This document shows positions 9,185 through 15,672 of a DNA stretch of 16,802 nucleotides, piece after piece. The first letter of the stretch is position 1. Every line of letters starts with the position of its first letter. The stretch is from an uncultured Nocardiopsis sp. (lineage in GTDB: Bacteria; Actinomycetota; Actinomycetes; Streptosporangiales; Streptosporangiaceae): NCBI GenBank assembly GCA_937957845.1, contig CALGOD010000003.1, positions 1 through 16,802 on the forward strand. Direction: 5' to 3'. Under the pieces are notes generated by a model. The model saw only the letters and a program-made list of their open reading frames with translations, made no database searches and was not told the DNA's origin. The translations under genes and the position numbers were made by a program.

Positions 9185-9212
9185 GCCCCACCAAGGCCCT
9201 CCTCGGTGGGGC
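9185..9212. terminator. Bidirectional hairpin terminator between convergent genes
   Basis: GCCCCACC (9185-9192) pairs perfectly with GGTGGGGC (9205-9212) around a 12-base loop. It lies in the 70-base gap between the plus-strand membrane-protein gene and the minus-strand egtD-dapB frame, so it can serve both. Confidence 0.75.
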
Positions 9213-9245
9213 GGACACGATCCCCGCCCGCGTGCGGAGACGGCC

Positions 9246-9989
9246 TCAGTCGAGGCCGAGCAGGCTCTCCAGGCCCATGGTGAGGGGCCGGGGCAGGTCG
9301 GCCACACCGCGCACGCCCAGCAGCACCCCCGGCATGAAGGAGGTGCGGTTCATCGAGTCGTGCCGGATCTTGAGCGTCTCCCCGTCCGTACCGAACACGA
9401 CCTCCTGGTGGGCGATGAGCCCGGAGACGCGCAGTGCGTGGACCCGCACACCGTCCACGTCGGCGCCGCGCGCGCCGGGGATCTCGGAGGTGGTGGCGTC
9501 GGGCATGGGGGCGGTCCCGGCCTCACGGCGGGCCTCGGCGACCAATTCCGCGGTCCTGTAGGCGGTGCCGCTGGGGGCGTCGACCTTGTTCGGGTGGTGA
9601 AGCTCGATGATCTCCGTGGACTCGAAGTACGGTGCCGCCTTGCGCGCGAAGTGCATCATCAGCACGGCGGCGATACCGAAGTTGGGGGCGATCAGCACCT
9701 TGGCCCCGGGTGTGGCGGCCTGCATGGCGCGCACACGCTCCAGTTTGGCCTCGTCGAAGCCACTGGTGCCCACGACGGCGTGGATCCCGTGCTCGATGAG
9801 CCACTCCAGGTTGTCCATCACCACGTCGGGGTGGGTGAAGTCGACGACATGGCCGGCCCCCAGCACCGCCTCCCGGTCGTCGGTGGCGTCCACTCCCGCG
9901 ACGAGCTCCATGTCGTCCGCGTTCTGGACGGCTCTGACGACCTCTGACCCCATGCGCCCATCGGCGCCGAAAACTCCTACCTTGAACAC
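9246..9989 (-). CDS. dapB: DapB module (4-hydroxy-tetrahydrodipicolinate reductase), possible separate product from an internal GTG
   Basis: This is the 3' part of the egtD-dapB frame, read from GTG at 9987-9989: 247 residues, the normal length of actinobacterial DapB, beginning VFKVGVFGADGRMGSEVVRA. The enzyme reduces 4-hydroxy-tetrahydrodipicolinate to tetrahydrodipicolinate in the diaminopimelate/lysine pathway, after DapA. The Rossmann motif, the DFTHPDVV strand region, the HHPNKVDAPSGTA motif and the C-terminal FMPGVLLGVRGVADLPRPLT are all present. A TACGCT box ends six bases before the GTG, as expected for a leaderless transcript, so this module may be made both alone and as the tail of EgtD. 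No Shine-Dalgarno sequence precedes the GTG. If the frame is only translated from 10973, this entry is a domain and not a separate gene. Confidence 0.6.
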   Translation of the reverse strand: MFKVGVFGADGRMGSEVVRAVQNADDMELVAGVDATDDREAVLGAGHVVDFTHPDVVMDNLEWLIEHGIHAVVGTSGFDEAKLERVRAMQAATPGAKVLIAPNFGIAAVLMMHFARKAAPYFESTEIIELHHPNKVDAPSGTAYRTAELVAEARREAGTAPMPDATTSEIPGARGADVDGVRVHALRVSGLIAHQEVVFGTDGETLKIRHDSMNRTSFMPGVLLGVRGVADLPRPLTMGLESLLGLD

Positions 9990-10973
9990 GGCACGAGCGT
10001 ACCGGTTCGCTCCCGCCAGGGTGAGGGCGAAGTCCCCCTCGGGGTCGGTCCACCAGTGGGCGAGGTCGAAACCGGCGGCGTCCAGTTCCGCGGTCAGTGT
10101 CTCCCTGCGGAACTTGGCGGAGATCTCCGTGCGCATCTCCTCGCCCGCGCCGAAGTCGACCTCCAGGTCGAGGTCCCCGATGCGGACGCGCTGGTCGGTC
10201 CGTGAGCGCAACCGCATCTCGATCCATTCGGCCTCGGCGTCCCAGCGGGCCACATGGTCGAAGGCCGACGGGTCGAAGTCGGCGCCCAGCCGGTGGTTGA
10301 TCACCCGAAGGACGTTGCGGTTGAAGTCGGCGGTCACCCCTTGGGCGTCGTCGTAGGCGGCGATGAGGCGAGCGGGGTCCTTGACCAGGTCGGCGCCGAG
10401 CAACAGCGAGTCGCCGGGGTGGAGCACCGCGCGGATCCGGCGGAGGAAGTCCGCGCGTGGTCCGGGTTCCTGGTTTCCGATGGTGGAGCCGAGGACGGCC
10501 AGGAGCTGCCTTCCCTCCCCGCGGAGGGGGAGCAGTCCGAGGTGTTCCTCGAAGTCGCCGACGACGGCGTGCACGTCCAGGTCGGGGTGGTCGTCGGCGA
10601 GGCGGCGGGCCGAGGAGGCGAGGAACTCGCCGCTGACGTCGACGGGGACGAACCGGGTGAGAGCGCCGTGTCGGCCCATGGCCTCCAACAGGAGTCGGGT
10701 CTTGACTCCGGAACCGGAGCCCAGTTCGATGAGCGTCTCGGCGTCGGCGGCCTCGGCGATGGCGTCGGCCCTCAGCTCCAGGATGGCGCGTTCGGCCCGG
10801 GTCGGGTAGTACTCGGGCAGAGTGGTGATGTCCTCGAAGAGGGCACTGCCGCGCTCGTCGTAGAACCACTTGGGCGGGAGTCGCTTGGGCACCGCGGTCA
10901 GCCCTTCGGCGACGTCCGAGCGCAGTGCCTTGTCCAGGTCGTCGGTGGTCAGGTGTCGGTCGATCCGGAACAT
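9246..10973 (-). CDS. egtD-dapB: EgtD-DapB fusion: histidine methyltransferase plus dihydrodipicolinate reductase in one frame
   Basis: One frame of 575 codons without a stop. Residues 1 to about 322 are a full EgtD, the SAM-dependent enzyme that trimethylates histidine to hercynine. Visible are TLPEYYPTR with Tyr56, the SAM loop IELGSGSGVKT (82-92), GSTIGNQ with Asn167, Tyr207, and EISAKF with Glu283 and Ser285. These match the histidine-binding residues known for mycobacterial EgtD. The usual EgtD end (WWTDPEGDFALTLA, 307-320) is followed by GANRYARA and then directly by a full DapB (329-575). The DapB part has GVFGADGRMG for NAD(P)H binding, HHPNKVDAPSGTA for substrate and catalysis, and the usual C-terminus. 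The start is ATG at 10971-10973 after GGAAGGA. It lies 74 bases after egtC in the egt operon. I read the junction base by base and found no stop; a sequencing indel cannot be excluded. Confidence 0.85.
   Translation of the reverse strand: MFRIDRHLTTDDLDKALRSDVAEGLTAVPKRLPPKWFYDERGSALFEDITTLPEYYPTRAERAILELRADAIAEAADAETLIELGSGSGVKTRLLLEAMGRHGALTRFVPVDVSGEFLASSARRLADDHPDLDVHAVVGDFEEHLGLLPLRGEGRQLLAVLGSTIGNQEPGPRADFLRRIRAVLHPGDSLLLGADLVKDPARLIAAYDDAQGVTADFNRNVLRVINHRLGADFDPSAFDHVARWDAEAEWIEMRLRSRTDQRVRIGDLDLEVDFGAGEEMRTEISAKFRRETLTAELDAAGFDLAHWWTDPEGDFALTLAGANRYARAVFKVGVFGADGRMGSEVVRAVQNADDMELVAGVDATDDREAVLGAGHVVDFTHPDVVMDNLEWLIEHGIHAVVGTSGFDEAKLERVRAMQAATPGAKVLIAPNFGIAAVLMMHFARKAAPYFESTEIIELHHPNKVDAPSGTAYRTAELVAEARREAGTAPMPDATTSEIPGARGADVDGVRVHALRVSGLIAHQEVVFGTDGETLKIRHDSMNRTSFMPGVLLGVRGVADLPRPLTMGLESLLGLD
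9996..10001 (-). promoter_or_regulatory. Possible -10 box for a leaderless dapB transcript inside the fusion
   Basis: TACGCT on the minus strand is followed by CGTGCC and then the GTG at 9989, so the expected +1 is the G of GTG. This spacing is the classical actinobacterial leaderless arrangement. No convincing -35 is seen at 17-18 bases. Confidence 0.4.
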
Positions 10974-11016
10974 GGAGTCCTTCCGTGTCCCCGGGTGCGT
11001 CCGGGACGGGTGTGGT

Positions 11017-11035
11017 GGGCGAGGGCGCCTCGCCC
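11017..11035 (-). terminator. Hairpin (attenuator or partial terminator) between egtC and egtD
   Basis: GGGCGAGG-CGC-CCTCGCCC on the minus strand is a perfect eight-base-pair stem with a three-base loop, starting 12 bases past the egtC stop and ending 43 bases before the egtD start. It may lower transcription into egtD-dapB or protect an mRNA end. There is no T-run. Confidence 0.5.
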
Positions 11036-11047
11036 CTGGGCCGCCTC

Positions 11048-11791
11048 TCAGCCGATCGGGTGGATCTCGGTGCGCTCCCTCGTCACCAGGACCACCGAGC
11101 CCTCGGGGACCTCGCGCCAGCCGCTCGCGTCGTCGAAGGGCTCCGAGGCCAGGAAGGCACCGCCGTCGGACTCGCGCAGGGTGAACAGGGTGTCCCCGGC
11201 CGCGGTTCCGACGATGCTCTCCCCGTCGCCGGCCAGCAGGTTGTAGCGCCCCTCGGAGTGTTCCCGGGCCTGCCGGACCACGTCGGCCAGGGCGCCGGTC
11301 AGGTCTTTGGAGGCCCGCCACAACCGTACGGTGTGCGCGAACAGGGGGGCGGAGTCCAGTGCGGCGCGGGCGTCCAGGACCCCTCTGGGCGGAGGCGAGG
11401 CGAAGGCCGCGACGAGCGCCTCGTCGTCCTTGACCGCGCCGTTGTGACTGAACAGCAGCCGGTCGGCGCGCAGGGGCTGGGCTCCGGCCTCCTCCGAGCC
11501 GAACCCCGGTGTGGCGTCGCGGACCGCGGCCACCACGCACCCGGAGGTGATGGCGCGGGCGGCGTCGGCGAAGGAGGCGTCGGCCCACATGGGCATGGCC
11601 CGGCGGTAGCGCAGCGGCTCGGCCCCCTCCCGCCCCGGCGGGTACCAGCCGACCCCGAACCCGTCGGCGTTGACGGTGCCGTACCGCTGCCTTCGGGGCG
11701 CCCAGGACTGGACGTGCAACGAGTGGGGTGCCGCGTACAGCAGGTCGTGCACTGTACGCGGCGGCCCCAGGTAGGCGAGGTGTCGGCACAT
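11048..11791 (-). CDS. egtC: Ergothioneine biosynthesis amidohydrolase EgtC
   Basis: A 247-residue class II (N-terminal nucleophile) glutamine-amidotransferase-like hydrolase. It removes the glutamyl group from gamma-glutamyl-hercynylcysteine sulfoxide in ergothioneine synthesis. MCRHLAYLG gives Cys2 as the nucleophile after Met removal. NADGFGVGWYPPG (about 41-53), GCVVAAVRDAT, LLFSHNGAVKD and the late GESIVGTAAGDTLF are the standard landmarks of this fold. The length is slightly above the mycobacterial proteins. The ATG overlaps the egtB stop by one base (TGATG), so coupled translation is likely. The gap to egtD is 74 bases and holds a hairpin. Confidence 0.93.
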   Translation of the reverse strand: MCRHLAYLGPPRTVHDLLYAAPHSLHVQSWAPRRQRYGTVNADGFGVGWYPPGREGAEPLRYRRAMPMWADASFADAARAITSGCVVAAVRDATPGFGSEEAGAQPLRADRLLFSHNGAVKDDEALVAAFASPPPRGVLDARAALDSAPLFAHTVRLWRASKDLTGALADVVRQAREHSEGRYNLLAGDGESIVGTAAGDTLFTLRESDGGAFLASEPFDDASGWREVPEGSVVLVTRERTEIHPIG

Positions 11792-13137
11792 CAGGCGGGT
11801 TCCGCGTCACGCGCGCAGCGGAACCCGCTGAAGATCTGCCGTCGGATCGGATGGTCCCAGTTGCGGAACGTGGCGCGGGCCGCGGTGGGATGGGTGGCCC
11901 AGGATCCGCCGCGCAGCACCTTGTACCCGTCGTCGAAGAAGACCTCCGAGTATCCCCTGTAAGGGAAGGCCCGGAAACCGGGATAGCCGGTGAAGGTGGT
12001 GGAGGTCCACTCCCACACGTCGCCGATCATCTGCTGCACGCCCAGCGGGGAGGCTCCTTCGGGGTGACTTCCGGCCGGAGCCGGGCCGAGTCTTCTCCGG
12101 CCCAGGTTGGCGTGGTGGGGTCCGGGTTCGGTGTCGCCCCACGGATAGCGGTGTGAGCGGCCGGTGTGCGGGTCGAAACGGGCGGCCTTCTCCCATTCGG
12201 CTTCGCTCGGCAGTCGTTTGCCCGCCCACGCGGCGTAGGCCTGGGCCTCGTGGAAGCCGACGTGCTGCACGGGCTCGTCGGCGGGGACCATCTCCTGACG
12301 GCCGAACCGACGCCGGGACCACCCGTCGCCCTCCTTGGTCCAGAAGGCCGGGGCGAGGACTCCCCTGCCCTCCTTCCACTCCCACCCGGCGGTGGACCAC
12401 CAGCGGCGGTCCTGGTAACCACCGTCGTCCATGAACTCCTGGTAGGCGGCGTTGGTGACGGGCGCGGTGTCGATCCAGTAGGGCCCCAGGTCGACGGTGT
12501 GGGCCGGGCCCTCGTTGTCGTAGGCCCAGGGGTCCTCGCCGGTGCCCATGGTGAACTCGCCCGCCGGCACCAATACCTCGTCCCTGGTAGGCGGGTTCAG
12601 CATGGCGACGCCGGCGGTCTCCTCCAGCAGGACGGGCTCGCCTCTACGCAGCTGGTGGGTGGCGAGCATGGTCTCGTTGTGCTGGTGCTCGTGTTGGATG
12701 ACCAGGTGGTAGACGAGCCCGGCCTCCAGCAGGAAACGTTCGTCCCCGGGGTCCGTGCGCGGACCGTGTGCGCCCAGGTCGACCGAGTCCAGGGCGTCGA
12801 GTACCTCCCGTCGCACGCGTTCGTTGTACTCGCGGGCCTCCTCGGGAGGCAGCAAGGGCAGACTGACACGCGTGGCACGCGGGTTCTCGAAGGCGTCGTA
12901 GAGGCCGTCGATGTCCGGACGCAGCGCCTCGCGTCCGCCCGCGACGCGCAGCAGCCACTGCTCCTCGTAGTTGCCGATATGGGCCAGGTCCCACACCAGA
13001 GGCGACATGAGCGGCGAGTGCTGGGCCAGCAGCTCCTCCTCGGTCAGCACGTCGAGTGTGAGGCCGTTGCTGTGCCGCCTGCCGATGTCGAGTTCCGCGG
13101 CGATGCGCTCCTTGAGGCGCTCCTGCTCGTGGCTCAC
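11791..13137 (-). CDS. egtB: Ergothioneine sulfoxide synthase EgtB
   Basis: A 448-residue non-heme iron enzyme that joins hercynine to gamma-glutamylcysteine with oxygen, forming the C-S bond and sulfoxide. The N-terminal DinB-type four-helix part carries the iron histidines: His53 in WDLAHIGNYEEQW, and His149 and His153 in VIQHEHQHNETM, matching the 3-His site known from mycobacterial EgtB. The C-terminal formylglycine-generating-enzyme-like domain (about 185-445) shows FTMGTGEDPWAYDNEGP, HEAQAYAAWAGKRLPSEAEW, GDVWEWT, KVLRGGSWAT and FSGFRCARD. The length is normal. The GTG start overlaps the egtA stop (GTGA) and the stop overlaps the egtC start, so egtA-B-C form a tightly coupled operon. 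Confidence 0.96.
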   Translation of the reverse strand: MSHEQERLKERIAAELDIGRRHSNGLTLDVLTEEELLAQHSPLMSPLVWDLAHIGNYEEQWLLRVAGGREALRPDIDGLYDAFENPRATRVSLPLLPPEEAREYNERVRREVLDALDSVDLGAHGPRTDPGDERFLLEAGLVYHLVIQHEHQHNETMLATHQLRRGEPVLLEETAGVAMLNPPTRDEVLVPAGEFTMGTGEDPWAYDNEGPAHTVDLGPYWIDTAPVTNAAYQEFMDDGGYQDRRWWSTAGWEWKEGRGVLAPAFWTKEGDGWSRRRFGRQEMVPADEPVQHVGFHEAQAYAAWAGKRLPSEAEWEKAARFDPHTGRSHRYPWGDTEPGPHHANLGRRRLGPAPAGSHPEGASPLGVQQMIGDVWEWTSTTFTGYPGFRAFPYRGYSEVFFDDGYKVLRGGSWATHPTAARATFRNWDHPIRRQIFSGFRCARDAEPA

Positions 13138-14432
13138 GGTGCTCCTCCCATGTGTCCGGGATCGGGAACCGCCGACCGCTCCGCGCCGTGGCGTCCGACC
13201 TCCGGACGCGGCCGGGGAACGAGCGGTCGGATGTCGGCGGGACTCGTCCCCCGACGTGTGTGACGGTCCGCGTAGTCGTCGACCAGGCCCGCCAAGGAGG
13301 CCGCGCCCATACGCGGCAGGGCCTCCACCGCGGCGTCGAAACAGTCACGGGCGCAGCGGGAGACCGCGGGGTCGGTCAGTCCGCGCTGGGCGGAGCGCAT
13401 CCACAGGCCGCGGTCGGGAGAACGTCCCCCGCACATCCTCTCGGTGGACTCCTCCGCCACGGCGCGGGCGCGCGGGTCGTCCGCCAGGGCCGCGACGAGT
13501 GCCACGGGCACCGGCCACCAGCGCAGCGGCACCGCGTCGATCATGCGCAACTCCCACCAGCCGCGCGGACGCACGGGGGGAAAGAGTGTGCTGAGGTGGA
13601 AATCCAGGTCGGCGTGGGTCACCGGACGTGGCCCCTGGCCTTGGAGCCACTGGTCGAGGGTGAGGCCGGGGTCCGCGGTCCAGGGATCGTCCGTGCCGGG
13701 GGCGGCGGGGATCGCCATGACCTTGGCCGCCAGCGCGTACTCGGCCCAGGCGGTGGCGGGGTCGGGGTCGCTGTCGTGGTCCAGGACCGGCCGGGTGCGG
13801 GTGGAGTCGGTGGCCGCCCAGATGGCCCAACGTGTGGACTTCCACCCGGTGGGACGTCCCCGCCAGTAGGCGGAGTTGGCGAAGGCGGCGACGAGGACGG
13901 GGCCGATCCGGTGGGCGAGCTCCCAGCGAGCGCGGAGGTCGGCGGCGTCCGCCCCGTTGTCCAGGCACACCTGGATCGAGGCGGTGCTGCACATCATGGT
14001 GTACCCGCTGCTGTGGCGGTGGTTGGCGAAGAACCGCTGCATGGCCGCGTAGCGGGGTTGCCGGAGTTGGCGCCGGGGCGGGCGTTCGGAGTCGAGCGCG
14101 GTCTCCACCAGGTGGAGTCCGGAGTCGGAGAGGGACTTGCCGATGTGGTCCAGGTCGGTGGCGAGCGCCTCGTGCGCCCGTGCCGGGCCGAGAAGGGCGG
14201 GCGAGCTGAGTTCGAGCTGTCCACCGGGTTCGAAGGTGATGCTGCTTCCTCCGGGGGGCGGTCCAGCGGACTCCACCGCGGCCGCCAGGCGGTCGAGGGC
14301 GACGGGCGACGCCGGGTCGGCGTGGTCGGTGACCAGCCATTCGGTCTCGATTCCGACCTTGCCTGGAGGGCCGGTCTTGAAACAGATCCCGTTGATGTAC
14401 TCGTGGACGTCTTCCGTGGTCATCTGGGCCAT
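13134..14432 (-). CDS. egtA: Glutamate-cysteine ligase EgtA
   Basis: A 432-residue ATP-dependent ligase that makes gamma-glutamylcysteine, the sulfur donor used by EgtB. Landmarks of the EgtA/GCS2-type family are KVGIETEWLV near residue 30, SSITFEPGGQLELSSPA (about 80-96), the YTMMCSTASIQVCLD strand, IGPVLVAAFANSAYWRGRPT, and the WWELRMIDAVP segment late in the protein. The start chosen is ATG at 14430-14432 (MAQMTTEDVHEYI), because GAAGGAG lies seven bases before it. The frame is open to 14621, but that extension is not EgtA-like. It is first in the egtA-B-C-D order and overlaps egtB as GTGA. The 208 bases upstream, to the NAT gene, hold a CRP-like palindrome, but I see no clear -35/-10 pair. 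Confidence 0.94.
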   Translation of the reverse strand: MAQMTTEDVHEYINGICFKTGPPGKVGIETEWLVTDHADPASPVALDRLAAAVESAGPPPGGSSITFEPGGQLELSSPALLGPARAHEALATDLDHIGKSLSDSGLHLVETALDSERPPRRQLRQPRYAAMQRFFANHRHSSGYTMMCSTASIQVCLDNGADAADLRARWELAHRIGPVLVAAFANSAYWRGRPTGWKSTRWAIWAATDSTRTRPVLDHDSDPDPATAWAEYALAAKVMAIPAAPGTDDPWTADPGLTLDQWLQGQGPRPVTHADLDFHLSTLFPPVRPRGWWELRMIDAVPLRWWPVPVALVAALADDPRARAVAEESTERMCGGRSPDRGLWMRSAQRGLTDPAVSRCARDCFDAAVEALPRMGAASLAGLVDDYADRHTRRGTSPADIRPLVPRPRPEVGRHGAERSAVPDPGHMGGAP

Positions 14433-14439
14433 GGAACCA

Positions 14440-14446
14440 CTCCTTC
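14440..14446 (-). promoter_or_regulatory. Ribosome site that fixes the egtA start
   Basis: GAAGGAG on the minus strand with seven bases before ATG at 14432. It rules out the longer open frame reaching 14621 as the main start. Confidence 0.75.
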
Positions 14447-14629
14447 GAGAGCGACCGCCCTTGCCGGGCGGCACCTTCGAAATCCTGCCCACGGCTTCCT
14501 CAGACCGAACGTGCCCGATGTCCCAAATCTCGGTGAACATCCGGACACTCCCCATGCGAGCGGGTGCGACCGTCCCGGCACGCCGCGTGGTATGGGATTT
14601 CGTTTCGGACGGAGGACCCACGACCCGAG

Positions 14630-14645
14630 AGTGACCTTGGTCACA
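14630..14645. promoter_or_regulatory. CRP-like palindrome at the NAT stop codon, upstream of egtA
   Basis: AGTGACCTTGGTCACA matches nine of ten fixed positions of the TGTGA-N6-TCACA pattern bound by CRP/GlxR-type regulators. It contains the inverted repeat GTGACC-TT-GGTCAC. It overlaps the TGA stop of the NAT gene and lies about 200 bases upstream of the egtA start. An operator for egtA is inferred; another regulator family could use the same symmetry. Confidence 0.4.
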
Positions 14646-15558
14646 TGCGAAGGAACTCTTGGACGCGGGTGGCGATGACGGCCCGTTCCGCCTCGTCCAG
14701 GTCGATGCCGAACACCTCCCCCGACACCTGTCCCACCTGCTCCGCGGGCACCTCTTGTTCCTCCCGGGCGCCGGCGGGAGTGGCGGCGACCAGTGTGGTG
14801 TGGGTGAGCGCGAACCGGGCTCCCCGACCGATGCGTTGGGCGGTGAGCCTGTTCAGGAAGGGCGAGCGGGGGTGGTCGGTCAAGAAATGACTGTAGATCG
14901 CGTAGTCCTGGCGCACCATGGCTGCGGTGGCGAAGGAGTACAGCGGACGCCACTCGCGGCCGTCGAAGGACCGCAGCAGCCATTCGTCCTGACCGACCTC
15001 GGCCACACGGTCCAGGCGCAGCCCCCATCCGTCCTGGACCTCCTGGTGACCGTCGGCGAGGGGGACCGGCTCCAACAGGCCACCGCCACCGAAACCGACG
15101 TCCGCCAGCCACGGACCCTCGTCCAGGTCCACACGGAGCAGGGCGTGCGTGGAGGGGCGGGGGCTTCCGGTGGTGCCGGCCAGCACGCGGGCACCGAGGC
15201 CGGTGACGGCGAAGCCGAGCCGGTCGAGTACGGCCGCCAACAGAAGATTCTGTTCGTAGCAGTAACCGCCCCTGCGCCGGCGGACCATCTTGTCCACCAG
15301 CGCGGGCACCTCCAGCAGGACGGGGCGCCCCAGGACGATCTGAAGGTTCTCGAAGGGGATGGCCGCCAGGTGGGCGCGGTGCACCGAGCGCAGGGTCTCC
15401 AAGGTGGGCGGCAGGTCGCCGGTCAGTCCGACACGGGCCAGGTAGGCGTCCAGGTCGAGTTCCCCACCGTGCCAGAAGTCGCGTTCGGTCGTGAGGCGTT
15501 CCGGGCGAGGCGCGGGGGCGGAGGCAGCGGATCCGAAAACGGGCGTCATGTGGGACAT
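14641..15558 (-). CDS. nat: Arylamine N-acetyltransferase (NAT)
   Basis: A 305-residue acetyl-CoA:arylamine N-acetyltransferase. The catalytic triad is visible: Cys100 in RRRRGGYCYEQN (family pattern RGGxCxExN), His138 in STHALLRV and Asp153 in WLADVGFGGG. IPFENLQIVLGRPV (67-80) is the usual conserved segment before the active site, and the C-terminal NRLTAQRIGRGARFALTHTT is typical. An extra N-terminal stretch of about 25 residues precedes the core (DFWHGGELDLDAYLARVGL). The start is ATG at 15556-15558 (MSHMTPVFG); a second ATG three codons later is equally possible, and neither has a good ribosome site. The physiological substrate is unknown. It lies between an Opp-type ATPase gene and egtA on the same strand; a link to ergothioneine is not shown by the sequence. 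Confidence 0.93.
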   Translation of the reverse strand: MSHMTPVFGSAASAPAPRPERLTTERDFWHGGELDLDAYLARVGLTGDLPPTLETLRSVHRAHLAAIPFENLQIVLGRPVLLEVPALVDKMVRRRRGGYCYEQNLLLAAVLDRLGFAVTGLGARVLAGTTGSPRPSTHALLRVDLDEGPWLADVGFGGGGLLEPVPLADGHQEVQDGWGLRLDRVAEVGQDEWLLRSFDGREWRPLYSFATAAMVRQDYAIYSHFLTDHPRSPFLNRLTAQRIGRGARFALTHTTLVAATPAGAREEQEVPAEQVGQVSGEVFGIDLDEAERAVIATRVQEFLRM

Positions 15559-15611
15559 ATCGACTCGAACCGGCCTTGTGAGGCCGCTATTCCGGCACAT
15601 CCTCCGTGTCT

Positions 15612-15660
15612 TTGCGGCCACATCCGGCCGCACCGGGGGGATGTGGCCACCCGGCCGCAA
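15612..15660 (-). terminator. Terminator-like element with three alternative hairpins after the Opp ATPase gene
   Basis: The element starts 12 bases beyond the ATPase stop. GGCCACATCC (15616-15625) pairs perfectly with GGATGTGGCC (15639-15648). TTGCGGCC (15612-15619) can pair instead with GGCCGCAA (15653-15660), and TGCGGCC (15613-15619) with GGCCGCA (15626-15632). It probably terminates or attenuates the ABC-transporter transcript before NAT. A smaller CGGCCT-TGTG-AGGCCG hairpin lies at 15571-15586, just before the NAT start. Confidence 0.65.
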
Positions 15661-15672
15661 GGACGCCCGCGG

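Noticed and set aside
10974..11810. The egtD-dapB frame stays open upstream to 11810, which would give an 854-residue protein
   Set aside because: This extension runs through egtC in another frame and reads as Arg/Pro/Gly-rich low-complexity protein. EgtC is clearly encoded in its own frame, and EgtD has a good ribosome site at 10978-10984.
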